A stretch of 64,000 nt of DNA, from NCBI GenBank assembly GCA_903927905.1, contig CAIYOY010000383.1:1-64000 (forward strand), written 5' to 3'. The position numbers and the translations under genes were made by a program. Positions 9,376 through 19,089 of the stretch are shown here, piece by piece (the first letter of the stretch is position 1; each line of letters starts with the position of its first letter). The notes beneath the pieces were generated by a model. That model was not told where the DNA came from and did not search any database. It saw only the letters and a list, made by a program, of their open reading frames with translations. This DNA is from an uncultured Verrucomicrobiales bacterium (GTDB lineage: Bacteria > Verrucomicrobiota > Verrucomicrobiia > Limisphaerales > Palsa-1400).

Positions 9376-12300
9376 TTGGCGGTAATTTCCACAGTTGTGT
9401 TTGACGCTTATCACATATCGGGATCGGTGGGTCGCTGGCCCAGCCTCGTTCCGCGAACACTTCTGATTTTGTTTTTACTGGCTACCCGGCCTGCGGCGAT
9501 CCAGGCCGCCTATACCGGTTCCGTGGCGGTGGTCCCGGTCAATTCCTCCATTCAAAGCGCGGGCACCGAGATCATGGGCTCCGGCGGCGGCACCGGTAAT
9601 TTTATTTATAAGGGCGGCGGCAATGCCGTGGACGCTGCGGTCGCGACCGCCTTGGCCGCATGCATCATAGTCCCCTCCAGTTGCAGCTTGGGCGGCTACG
9701 GCGGACATATGATGATCTGGAAATCTGGCTGGGACGGCGATCCGCAAAAGGCCACGTGCATTGATTTCAATACCGCCGCCGGTTCGCTCGCTTCCTCGAA
9801 CATGTTCGTCGGCAGCGTCAATTTGACCAATGGCCACTGGACCGGCACCTTGCCCGCGGCCAATCTCGTCGGTTGGAAAACAACCGGAGTTCCCGGCACG
9901 TTCGCGGGCTTATACATGGCCCAAACCAATTATGGACGGAAGATCAACGGCACGAATTTTTTTCCGTTCGCCGAAATCATGAAGACCGCCCTCGCTCGCG
10001 TGGCCAACGGACAGGCCATCGCCACGCCGTATTACACTTTGACCAGCGTGAGCAATTTGCTCATGGACCTTTACACCAATGCCGATCCCAACGCTGTTTT
10101 CTATACCGGCGATATCGCCCAAGCCATCGCCGCCACCATGCAAACCAACGGCGGACTCGTCACCTACGCCGACATGACGAATTATCGTCCGCGCGAAGTG
10201 ACGCCGTACGCGCGCCACTTCAGTTGTCCCGGTGGCACGCCCGCAACGGTCTATATGGCACCGCTCGGTTCGTCCGGACTTTCGGTCATGCAGGAACTCG
10301 CCATGATCGAAGCGCTCGGTTGGACCAATGGCCCGACCGGCACCTGGGACAATCTGCACTACTGGCATTCGCGCGCGGAAGTGGCACGCTTGAGTGTGAA
10401 GGACCATTATCAATGGATGGGCGATCCGTCGGCCGGAGTGACGCCGCCGGATTTTCTCGGCAACGGCAGCACCAATTTCTTCGATCAAATGCTGGCCCAC
10501 GCCACAATCAGTTATTCTGCGGCTTGTCCCTGGGATGCGAACGAAATCCGGTTGACCAATAGCTACGCCAATTTGATCACCGATGCTGTCAATCAACAAA
10601 CCAATCTGACCATTTCCGTGGATTGGGATGACATTCGTTACGGCACTTGCAATATTTCCACTTCGGATCAATGGGGCAATTGCGTCGCGGTCACTCTGAG
10701 CATGGGCGCGAGCTACGGCGCGCATGTGGCCGTGACCAATCGCGCCATCGTCTTTGGTCAGAGCATGGCGCTCTTCGATGCGCGGCCCGGCTGGCCGAAT
10801 TCCATCGCTCCCGGCAAACGTCCGGTGGATAATATGAGTCCTGCGATTGTCGTTCCCGATCTTCCAATTTCGCCCACGAACGGTTCCGCCGGTGGCCGTC
10901 CGCCATTCGCCGTCGGCGCGGCAGGCGGTTCCACCATCGAAAATAATATGGCGATGCAGTTGGCCAAATATCTGATGGACGGCCCGTCCAGCAGCACGGT
11001 GGATCCGGCTTATTGGTTGTATAATTTCGAAGCCAACACCGATATTTACATGCTGCCATCGTTTCCCGCCGGCGTGGCGAGTTATCTGAATTCCGTGGGT
11101 TTTGCCACTTCCACAAGCCCTCCGGAAACCGGCCTCGTGTCCCACGTCGAAGCCTGGATTGCTCCCGCCATTTTGACGCCACCCACCGGCAGCAACATCA
11201 CCAGCGGCAGTTCAATTTCTTTGGCCGTGACCGCCACGGGTTTGCCCTTGTTTTACCAATGGTCCACGAATGGCGTCCCGCTGAGCGATGGCGGAAGCAT
11301 CACCGGCAGTCAAACATCACAACTCAACATTTCTGCCATCGCCCAGGGCGCGGCTTATACTGTGACAGTCAGTAATGGTGCCGGAATCGTGACCAGTTCT
11401 GCGGCAAATCTGACCGTTGATGGCAAACCCGCCATCGTCACGCAACCCGCCAGCCTGACCAATGCCATCGGCTCTACCACGACGTTTTCCGTTTCCGCCA
11501 TTGGAAACAATCTCGCGTATCAGTGGATGAAAAATGGTTCGCCGCTCGCCGCCACCAACAGCGCATTGATTCTGACCAACGTTTACGACCAAGCCTCCTA
11601 CTCGGTCGTGATCACCAACGTCCAGGGCAGCGTCACCAGCGCCATAGCGACCTTGACCATCGTGCTGCCAAACACCCTGCTGCTCTATGAGCCATTCGAT
11701 TACACAAATGTCGGCAGCTCCGTCAGTGCTAACACGCCGACGAACTGGACCTTCGGCGGCTCCGGCGCCGACGATCTGAATGTCGCCAGCGGAAACCTTT
11801 CCTATCCGGGGTTGGCGGCCTCCATCGGCAATAGCGTGACCAACGGCGGCGCGGGCCTCGGCGTCCGCCGTTTGCTCGGCACCAATATCAGCGGCGGCAA
11901 AATTTATTTCTCCGCCTTGCTGCGCATCAATGATCTCGGCTTCGGCTCGTGGAACGGCCAGACCTCCAGCCTCGCGTCCCTGACCGCGCCTGACAACACC
12001 AGCTTTCGCCTCCAGGTCATTGTCAAATCAAATTCGCCCAACGGCTATCTCATCGGCACCCAAAAAAGCGGGACCGGCGCGACTTCCACTCTGGACACGA
12101 CCGAACGTCATGCCGGTGACACTTTATTTCTGGTCGGCAAATACGATTTCACCGTCACGCCCAACGTGGCGAAATTATGGGTTAATCCCGCCGTCTTCGG
12201 CTCAGTCACCGAACCTTCCAACGGCGCTATCACCGCCACGAACGGTCTGGACGGTTTCACCATTGATCGCTTTAACCTCCGTCAAAACGCCGCCACCGGC

Positions 12301-12597
12301 AGCTTCAGTGTGCCGACATCAGTGCAATGGGATGAACTGCGTTTCGGTCTCGCATGGTCCGACGTCACGCCGCCCGCGCTGGTGACGTTGACTGGCTCCG
12401 CCCGGGCCGGTCCCGGGTCGTTTCAATTCTCCTATACCAATCTTAGCGGCCTGACCTACACCGTTTTCGCCGCCACGAATTTGATCGATTGGAACGCCAT
12501 CGGGCAGGCCACGCAGATTTCATCCGGGATTTTTCAATTCACCGATTCCGCGACCGCGAATTTTCCTTATCGTTTCTACCAACTGCGTTCACCCTGA
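9376..12597 (+). CDS. Gamma-glutamyltransferase-like protein fused to Ig-like and C-terminal domains
   Basis: GGGNAVDAAVATALAACIIVPSSCSLGGYGG; GTCNISTSDQWGNCVAVTLS (Thr nucleophile region); PGKRPVDNMSPAIVV; tandem Ig-like VTQPASLTNAIGSTTTFSVSA...YQWMKNGSPLA. Confidence 0.8.
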   Translation: MAVISTVVFDAYHISGSVGRWPSLVPRTLLILFLLATRPAAIQAAYTGSVAVVPVNSSIQSAGTEIMGSGGGTGNFIYKGGGNAVDAAVATALAACIIVPSSCSLGGYGGHMMIWKSGWDGDPQKATCIDFNTAAGSLASSNMFVGSVNLTNGHWTGTLPAANLVGWKTTGVPGTFAGLYMAQTNYGRKINGTNFFPFAEIMKTALARVANGQAIATPYYTLTSVSNLLMDLYTNADPNAVFYTGDIAQAIAATMQTNGGLVTYADMTNYRPREVTPYARHFSCPGGTPATVYMAPLGSSGLSVMQELAMIEALGWTNGPTGTWDNLHYWHSRAEVARLSVKDHYQWMGDPSAGVTPPDFLGNGSTNFFDQMLAHATISYSAACPWDANEIRLTNSYANLITDAVNQQTNLTISVDWDDIRYGTCNISTSDQWGNCVAVTLSMGASYGAHVAVTNRAIVFGQSMALFDARPGWPNSIAPGKRPVDNMSPAIVVPDLPISPTNGSAGGRPPFAVGAAGGSTIENNMAMQLAKYLMDGPSSSTVDPAYWLYNFEANTDIYMLPSFPAGVASYLNSVGFATSTSPPETGLVSHVEAWIAPAILTPPTGSNITSGSSISLAVTATGLPLFYQWSTNGVPLSDGGSITGSQTSQLNISAIAQGAAYTVTVSNGAGIVTSSAANLTVDGKPAIVTQPASLTNAIGSTTTFSVSAIGNNLAYQWMKNGSPLAATNSALILTNVYDQASYSVVITNVQGSVTSAIATLTIVLPNTLLLYEPFDYTNVGSSVSANTPTNWTFGGSGADDLNVASGNLSYPGLAASIGNSVTNGGAGLGVRRLLGTNISGGKIYFSALLRINDLGFGSWNGQTSSLASLTAPDNTSFRLQVIVKSNSPNGYLIGTQKSGTGATSTLDTTERHAGDTLFLVGKYDFTVTPNVAKLWVNPAVFGSVTEPSNGAITATNGLDGFTIDRFNLRQNAATGSFSVPTSVQWDELRFGLAWSDVTPPALVTLTGSARAGPGSFQFSYTNLSGLTYTVFAATNLIDWNAIGQATQISSGIFQFTDSATANFPYRFYQLRSP

Positions 12598-12603
12598 TTC
12601 ACC

Positions 12604-13650
12604 TCAAAGCAAAGTCATTTGCTTCCCTTCCGGTCCGCGAAACGAATCAATGGACAAGCTCGGGCTTTTGCCTTCGATCCCGGCTTTGCGGCAGGCGATG
12701 GCAAAAGTCTGTTTGATTTGATCGGCAAAAATTCCTTCACCCTTCATGCGCGACCCAAAATTAGGATCATTCAATTTTCCGTCGCGCAGGCTGCGGATGC
12801 GGTTGAGGACATTTTCTTTTTTATCCGGGAAATGGGCGGTCAGCCATTGTTCGAATAGATCTTTCACCGCGAAGGGCAGGCGCACGATGTTGTATCCGGC
12901 GAATTGTGCCCCGGCTTCAGTGGCGCGCTCGATGATTTTCAGCAACTCGTGATCAGTCAGCGCGGGAATGACCGGCGCGGCCAGCACTCCGACCGGGATG
13001 CCCGCATCGGCCAATTTTGCGATCGCGGCCAAGCGTTGCTGCGGCATGGAGGTGCGCGGTTCCAACACGCGGGTGAGATCGGAATTCAGCGATGTGACCG
13101 AAATCATCACCGCCACGGCCTGATGTTTGGCCAATTCCTGCAACAGATCCAGATCACGCGTCACCAGAAAATTTTTAGTGATGATGACTACGGGATTGCG
13201 ACATTCCGCCAGCACCTCGAGGCAACCGCGCGTGATGCGCAACTTGCGTTCGACTGGTTGGTAGCAATCGGTATTGGCGCTCATGGCGATGACGCGCGGT
13301 TTCCATTTGGGTGAGGAAAGCTCCTTGCACAACAGTTCCGCCGCGTTTTCTTTGACCATGATCTTGGTTTCAAAATCAACCCCAGCAGACATGCCAAGGT
13401 ATTCATGCGAAGGCCGGGCAAAACAATAAATGCAACCGTGTTCGCAACCGCGATATGGATTGATGCCAGTGTCGAAGCCGACATCCGGGCTATCGGTGTG
13501 CGATAGAATGGAAACGGTTTTGTCCTTGAGAAATTGCGTCTGGGGCGCGGAGGGAATTTCGACCTCGTTATCCGGATCGGCTTCCAAGTGCAATTTCTCA
13601 AACCGGTTGGCCGGATTGGAAGCTGCGCCTCTGCCGCGGAACGAAGTCAT
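12604..13650 (-). CDS. Radical SAM protein (PA0069/Rv2578c family)
   Basis: GINPYRGCEHGCIYCFARPSHEYLG CxxxCxxC cluster motif. Confidence 0.88.
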   Translation of the reverse strand: MTSFRGRGAASNPANRFEKLHLEADPDNEVEIPSAPQTQFLKDKTVSILSHTDSPDVGFDTGINPYRGCEHGCIYCFARPSHEYLGMSAGVDFETKIMVKENAAELLCKELSSPKWKPRVIAMSANTDCYQPVERKLRITRGCLEVLAECRNPVVIITKNFLVTRDLDLLQELAKHQAVAVMISVTSLNSDLTRVLEPRTSMPQQRLAAIAKLADAGIPVGVLAAPVIPALTDHELLKIIERATEAGAQFAGYNIVRLPFAVKDLFEQWLTAHFPDKKENVLNRIRSLRDGKLNDPNFGSRMKGEGIFADQIKQTFAIACRKAGIEGKSPSLSIDSFRGPEGKQMTLL

Positions 13651-13741
13651 AAGTGAGTTAAAGATAATCCATTTATCATCTTGTCCAACTTTTAAAAACT
13701 CGCTCCCTCGAAATTTTTCCTTAAAATTTACCGGTCACTTG

Positions 13742-14221
13742 ATGAACAAAGCTCAAATCATAAAACAGATCGTCGCCGGTTTAACTGAAAGCCTGGAGAT
13801 TTTGCAGAAGGCGGCCCAAGCCTCGCGGGCCGAGGCCACGCACGAAAGCAGCAAAGCGGAAAATAAATACGACACGCGCGGACTGGAAGCCTCCTACCTC
13901 GCCGGCGGACAAATGCGGCAGGCCAAGGAAATCATGGACGCCATCAATCTTTACGAGGTTTTGACCACGCAGAAATTTGGCAAAGATGAGCCGATTGATT
14001 TGACCGCGTTGGTGGAATTGGAAACCGATGGTGTCAGCAACTTTTACTTCATCGGCCCTAAAAGTGGCGGTTTGGAGATCAAAGTAAAAGGCCAGGAAAT
14101 CATGGTCATCACCCCGCAATCACCGCTCGGCCAAAATCTGATGGGCAAAATATCCGGGCAGCAATGGAAAGCGCAATTGGGCGGAACGTCTGTGAAATAT
14201 CACGTTGTTTCCGTAAGCTAA
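13742..14221 (+). CDS. GreA/GreB-like transcription elongation factor family protein
   Basis: N-terminal coiled coil with AEATHESSKAENKYDTRGLEASYLAGGQ, C-terminal GreA-like VITPQSPLGQNLMGK; internal ATG of the longer ORF 13430-14221. Confidence 0.65.
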   Translation: MNKAQIIKQIVAGLTESLEILQKAAQASRAEATHESSKAENKYDTRGLEASYLAGGQMRQAKEIMDAINLYEVLTTQKFGKDEPIDLTALVELETDGVSNFYFIGPKSGGLEIKVKGQEIMVITPQSPLGQNLMGKISGQQWKAQLGGTSVKYHVVSVS

Positions 14222-14225
14222 GATG

Positions 14226-14322
14226 GGAGCGCGGAATTTATTCCGCTTCAACTCGATAGCGACGGAAAAGCATCGAACGTCAAAGAATGTGTCACGTCGA
14301 AGCGGCATAAATGCCGCACTCC
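14226..14322. repeat. Inverted pair of REP-like palindromes between convergent genes
   Basis: GCGGAATTTATTCCGC (14231-14246) and GCGGCATAAATGCCGC (14302-14317), arms GGAGCGCGGAATTTATTCCGCT / AGCGGCATAAATGCCGCACTCC. Confidence 0.8.
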
Positions 14323-14327
14323 TACTC

Positions 14328-15716
14328 TTACTCCAAAATTTCTTTCAAGACCCGGCCCTGGACATTTTTCATTTCCAGCCCAAGCAACGCGGCGGCGGTC
14401 GGCGCGACATCAAGGTTGTCAATGGAATCGAGCTTCACCCCTTTTTTGATGCCTGCGCCCCATGCCATGAACGAAGCCTGCATTTGCGGCATCAACGGAC
14501 TATGGCCGTGTGCGCCCAGCAACTTCGCTGATTTGGCGGTTACGAAGGTTTCTCCATCCGTCCCGTCCGAAATGGAATAATCGTCTTTGGCCGTCAGGAT
14601 CAGATCGCCCATGCGTGGATCAACATCAGGCGTCGGCAAGCCGAACTTCGCGTAATCTTTTGGTTCCAGGACCAAATCAATCCCTTCGGCACCCTTGAAC
14701 ATCGCGGCGATTTTCTTGGTCCAGGCCGGCAGATTCTTTTTGTCGTTGATATAAATGTAGCAACTGCCGCCCTGGCTGATCGAATAGGCCGGCGATTTAT
14801 TTTTCGGAACTTTGGATTTATACAAACCAGCCTGGCGCAGTTTCACATTGGGTTCGATTTTTTGGTGATAGCCGACAAAGCCATGGTCGGACGTCACAAT
14901 TATAGTGGCTTTGCCCGGATACTGGGCTGCAAGGGCGGCTTTCACTTCTTTCACCCGTTGATCGGCGGCGTGCAGCGCGGCATAAGCTTCGGGACTGCGC
15001 GGGCCGTGTTCGTGTTCCAGATGATCCACCGCGATGAGGTGCAATAAAGCCAGGCCGGGATGATGTTTGAGCGCGAGCAGAAACATTTTGGTGTACATGA
15101 GGTCGCGTTCTACGCCCATGCCGGAATTGCGCCACACTTCCTGTTTCTCAACGGGAATCCCGGCCGCCACACTCTCGGCCCATAGTTCGGGCGTGCAATA
15201 TTTTTTAAAATGTTCGTCCGTCCCGACATCAGGAATGGTCCAGTCCAACGTGTGAGCGTTGCGGCTGGCGGGCCAGAGAATGGCGGCGGTTTTAATGCCG
15301 GCATCGTGGGCCACGTCATAAATTGTTGGGGCCTTCACCAGTTCGTCTTTGTCGAAAATGGGGTCGGAGATGAGCTGGATGGTCTTGCCAGTGGAGCGTT
15401 CCCAATATTTATTGCCGATGACCCCGTGGCGATCCGGCGTGACGCCGGTCACCAGCGTGGTGTGATTCGCCCAAGTGGAGGTTGGCAGCACCGGTTTCAT
15501 GCTTTTGGCGGATGCGCCTTCAGCCATGAGCGCGTGCAAGGTGGGAATGTCCGCTTTGGGATCATCCAAATAGTACGACGCCATGCCGTCAATCGAGATG
15601 ATGACCACGATGTGACCGTCGTCTTTGGCGGCTTGCGTGAGGTTAAACGCGCCCATCAGAACCGTGACCAACAGGCAAATTTTCAATGTATATTTATTCA
15701 TCATAAGAACAGACAC
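14328..15716 (-). CDS. Alkaline phosphatase / type I phosphodiesterase-nucleotide pyrophosphatase family protein
   Basis: VVIISIDGMASYYLDDPKADIPTLHALMAEGA...STWANHTTLVTGVTPDRHGVIGN. Confidence 0.85.
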   Translation of the reverse strand: MSVLMMNKYTLKICLLVTVLMGAFNLTQAAKDDGHIVVIISIDGMASYYLDDPKADIPTLHALMAEGASAKSMKPVLPTSTWANHTTLVTGVTPDRHGVIGNKYWERSTGKTIQLISDPIFDKDELVKAPTIYDVAHDAGIKTAAILWPASRNAHTLDWTIPDVGTDEHFKKYCTPELWAESVAAGIPVEKQEVWRNSGMGVERDLMYTKMFLLALKHHPGLALLHLIAVDHLEHEHGPRSPEAYAALHAADQRVKEVKAALAAQYPGKATIIVTSDHGFVGYHQKIEPNVKLRQAGLYKSKVPKNKSPAYSISQGGSCYIYINDKKNLPAWTKKIAAMFKGAEGIDLVLEPKDYAKFGLPTPDVDPRMGDLILTAKDDYSISDGTDGETFVTAKSAKLLGAHGHSPLMPQMQASFMAWGAGIKKGVKLDSIDNLDVAPTAAALLGLEMKNVQGRVLKEILE

Positions 15717-15798
15717 TTGGGGAGACGTGACGGAGATAAATTAGTTACAAGAACTTGTGACCGGGAAAGGGGTGATTGATCAGACCGCGACGGATGAC

Positions 15799-15838
15799 TG
15801 CGCCAAACTTTGTAACGATTGTTACAAAGTTTGGCGCA
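15799..15838. promoter_or_regulatory. Perfect 18-bp-arm palindrome TGCGCCAAACTTTGTAAC-gatt-GTTACAAAGTTTGGCGCA
   Basis: Seen directly in the divergent intergenic region. Confidence 0.85.
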
Positions 15839-15898
15839 CGAAAATGTTCGCGTGTAAAATTTCTCGCTTTCTCCGACTGACCTTGGCCAACATTTCCC

Positions 15899-17734
15899 GT
15901 GTCCGCCAAACGCCACAGCCCCAAAGAACAGACGCCAGCCAAACCGGTCGCTCGTTCTTTCACAGTTCAGATCTGTTTGGGTCTCATGGTTTGCACACTG
16001 GTGGCATACTGGCATGTGACGAAGTGCGATTTCATCAGCTTCGATGATCTCAAATATGTCCGGGACAACAAAATGGTCAATATCGGGCTGACTTGGCGCG
16101 GTATTGTTTGGGCCTTCACTCATGCTTACGCGAGCAATTGGCATCCGCTCGCGTGGATCTCGCACATGATTGATGTCCAGCTTTTCGGACTGAAACCAAC
16201 GGGGCACCACTTCATCAACCTCGCGCTGCACACGACCAACAGCGTTTTAGTTTTTCTGGTGTTGAAGCGCATGACCGGCGCGCAATGGCGGAGCGCGTTT
16301 GTGGCTGGACTGTTTGCGCTCCATCCGTTGCGCGTGGAATCGGTCGCGTGGGTGGCTGAGCGAAAGGATGTCCTGTGCGGATTTTTCTGGCTGCTGACCA
16401 TTTGGTTTTATGCGGGCTACGTACAAAAGAAAACTTTAGTGGCCCAATTTTCCGCCATCGGCTGTTTCATCCTCGCGCTTCTTTCTAAACCAATGGCCGT
16501 CACCCTTCCCTGCGCCCTTCTCCTCCTAGACATCTGGCCACTCCAACGCTGGGACCCTTTCAATCCGCAATCTGCAATCCGCAATCCACAATTGTTAGAA
16601 AAGTGGCCCTTCTTCCTGCTCATCCCAGTAATGAGCGTAGTAACTTTCTTCGCCCAAAAATCCGGCGGCGCAGTCATCGCTCTAAGCTCTCTGTCCCTGC
16701 ACGATCGCTTCACCAACGCGCTCGTCTCATACGCTTCCTATGTCCGCAAAATGTTTTGGCCATCCGACCTCTCGCTTTTTTACCCACATCCCCCGCGCGG
16801 CGCAGATTGGCCGATGGAACGGATCGCGTTGGCGGCGGTTGTCCTGGTGGCCATCACGGTGGTGATGCTTTGGCAGGCAAAACGACGGGCTTATTTTGCC
16901 GTCGGTTGGTTCTGGTTTTTAGGGACGCTTTTTCCGGTGATCGGTTTTTTTCAAGTCGGGCCGCAAGCGATGGCTGATCGGTTCACGTACATTCCGATGA
17001 TCGGACTGTTTATCATCATTGCCTGGGGCGCGGTGGATTATATAAAAAAGCCGGCTGTTCTCGCTCCTGCCGCCATCGTCGTGCTGGCGTTGTGCTTTGG
17101 ATTGACCGTCAAACAAGTTGGCCACTGGGACAATTCAATCACCGTGTTCACTCACGCCATAGACGTGACCACGAATAATGCGCTCGCCCATAACAATCTT
17201 GCTTCTGCACTGGATGAACACGGCCAGTCAACTGAAGCGCGGCAGCATTATATCAAATCCCTGGAAATCGAACCCGGCTACGCTCTGGCCCACAATAATC
17301 TCGGTTACATGATCGCGATGGACGGAAAACTCGACGAAGCTATCGGCCATTTCAAAGCAGCTCTCGTGTCGGATCCTGGCTACGGCGGAGCGATGCTTAA
17401 TCTCGGCAATGCTTACGCCGTTCAAGGAAAACTCGATGAAGCCATCGCCCAATTCAAAGCCGCCATCGCCATCGAACCCGACGACAGCGACGCGCAGGAC
17501 AACCTCGGTAACGCGTTGACCCAGCAAGGCAAACTCGACGAAGCCGCGCAGCACTACACCGCGTCCATCACCAGCAATCCCAACAACAGCCAAGCGCATG
17601 TCAATTTTGGCCTTCTCCTTGTGCGCCAGGGAAAAAACGACGAAGCCCGCCAGCATTTCACCGAAGCCCTCCGTCTCAATCCCAAAGAAACCACCGCCCA
17701 AAAAGAATTGGATCTCTTGCTGAAGAAAAAATAA
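15899..17734 (+). CDS. Multi-pass membrane protein with C-terminal TPR repeats (TMTC/glycosyltransferase-like)
   Basis: HPLRVESVAWVAERKDVL motif typical of this TPR membrane family; C-terminal tandem TPRs (NNLASALDEHGQSTEARQHYIKSLEIEPGYALAHNNLGY). Confidence 0.78.
   Translation: MSAKRHSPKEQTPAKPVARSFTVQICLGLMVCTLVAYWHVTKCDFISFDDLKYVRDNKMVNIGLTWRGIVWAFTHAYASNWHPLAWISHMIDVQLFGLKPTGHHFINLALHTTNSVLVFLVLKRMTGAQWRSAFVAGLFALHPLRVESVAWVAERKDVLCGFFWLLTIWFYAGYVQKKTLVAQFSAIGCFILALLSKPMAVTLPCALLLLDIWPLQRWDPFNPQSAIRNPQLLEKWPFFLLIPVMSVVTFFAQKSGGAVIALSSLSLHDRFTNALVSYASYVRKMFWPSDLSLFYPHPPRGADWPMERIALAAVVLVAITVVMLWQAKRRAYFAVGWFWFLGTLFPVIGFFQVGPQAMADRFTYIPMIGLFIIIAWGAVDYIKKPAVLAPAAIVVLALCFGLTVKQVGHWDNSITVFTHAIDVTTNNALAHNNLASALDEHGQSTEARQHYIKSLEIEPGYALAHNNLGYMIAMDGKLDEAIGHFKAALVSDPGYGGAMLNLGNAYAVQGKLDEAIAQFKAAIAIEPDDSDAQDNLGNALTQQGKLDEAAQHYTASITSNPNNSQAHVNFGLLLVRQGKNDEARQHFTEALRLNPKETTAQKELDLLLKKK
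16561..16595. repeat. Period-7 tandem repeat (CAATCYG)n inside CDS
   Basis: CAATCCG CAATCTG CAATCCG CAATCCA CAATTGT, encodes NPQSAIRNPQLL. Confidence 0.85.
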
Positions 17735-17748
17735 GCCGGCAGGATTTG

Positions 17749-18954
17749 CTATTCCGCCGCCGCCTGCCAGCCGGCCTTTTTCAATCCCATCTTCTGCTCA
17801 TAAGTCCCCAAGGCCTTGCTTTCAGTCTTGTCCAGCGCCTTCAATTCCTGATCCAGATAGGCCAACCGCGTCTGGGCCGCATGGGCGATGGCGGACTTGG
17901 GAAATCGTTCGATCAACCGATGCAACACTTGTTCCGCTCCGACGATATCGCCCCCATGTTTGACATACAGCGTCGCCAGCAGATTCATCCACCGCCCGAT
18001 ATGCGCGACGCTTTCACTCGGATGCGCGATGAGTTGTTCCAATTGATCCACCGCCAATTCCAATCGCTGAAATTTTTCCGCATACAGCAACGCCAATTTT
18101 TCCCGCGTGTCGGTGTCCATCGGATGCCGCTCCAATTGCTTGACGTATTGATTGGCCAAGACGGCTGGATTGATTTCAGCCTCCTCCTTTTTCACATCGT
18201 TACGCAAGCCGATGTTTCGTATACCGGGAGTCACTTCAAATTTTCGTTTGGCCTGGTCCTTTAAAAGGCTGTCCACCGAATCCATCCGGGCGATGCGTTG
18301 TTCGGCTTGTTGTGCCAGTTGGGTGTCGGGATAAGCGTCCACGATCCGCTGCAACAGCGCGCTGGCCGCCGCCGTATCCTGCGTGTATTTCAATTGCCAA
18401 TCGGCCAGCGTTTGCAATGCCGCCGCCGTGGAGTGAGGCGGCACCTGGCCGGTCGCCAATAATTTTTCCACCGTGAATGTTCCAGCCGCCAGATCTTTCA
18501 GGTCTTCCGTTTGAATCGCCGCCAGCAACATGGTTCCGGTGAAATCATCAGGAAATTTCTCCAATTGCTTGTGGATCTCAGCGATGGCTTCATCATAGAA
18601 ATTGTTTTGCCGTTTGCTTTCGGCCATGGAATAAAGCGGCTTCGCTTCCACCTCCTGATCCCCGCCGTCAAAGAGACCGGTCAGCGGGCTGGCTACCCAG
18701 GCCCCGATATTTGGCGCCCAGGTAATGGCGATGGGCAAGCCAACCAAGACCGCGAGAATCGGCCAAAGCGGCGGAATAAGCAGGCGCATCCCCAAAAGCA
18801 AGCCCGCCACAAAAATCACGGTGAGAAACCATTTGAAAACCAAACGGGCAGGATCTTCGCTGCGCTCCAGGGCGCGCCAGCCAAAATAGCCAAGGAAGGC
18901 CAGCACAAAAACACCGCTGGCTATTCCAGAAATACTTTTCCACGCCGTCTCCAT
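17749..18954 (-). CDS. Membrane-anchored TPR-like hypothetical protein
   Basis: N-terminal TM segments; TPR-like YSMAESKRQNNFYDEAIAEIHKQLEKFPDDF. Confidence 0.7.
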   Translation of the reverse strand: METAWKSISGIASGVFVLAFLGYFGWRALERSEDPARLVFKWFLTVIFVAGLLLGMRLLIPPLWPILAVLVGLPIAITWAPNIGAWVASPLTGLFDGGDQEVEAKPLYSMAESKRQNNFYDEAIAEIHKQLEKFPDDFTGTMLLAAIQTEDLKDLAAGTFTVEKLLATGQVPPHSTAAALQTLADWQLKYTQDTAAASALLQRIVDAYPDTQLAQQAEQRIARMDSVDSLLKDQAKRKFEVTPGIRNIGLRNDVKKEEAEINPAVLANQYVKQLERHPMDTDTREKLALLYAEKFQRLELAVDQLEQLIAHPSESVAHIGRWMNLLATLYVKHGGDIVGAEQVLHRLIERFPKSAIAHAAQTRLAYLDQELKALDKTESKALGTYEQKMGLKKAGWQAAAE

Positions 18955-19089
18955 GTATTGGAATCTAGCCTAATCCAATTTTGGCGTAAATCAAATAAAC
19001 GACCGGGGTCATGCGTGATTGGCTCGAACAGGCCTTTGGCCTTGACCAAAATTTTCCATGTGGCACCTTAAATCCAGAACTTTTACGCC

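Noticed and set aside
9910-11145. 411-aa minus-strand ORF
   Set aside because: Antisense of the GGT-like core, no domain recognised.
17161-17700. Repeating pattern at the 3' end of the TPR gene
   Set aside because: Normal tandem TPR units at protein level.
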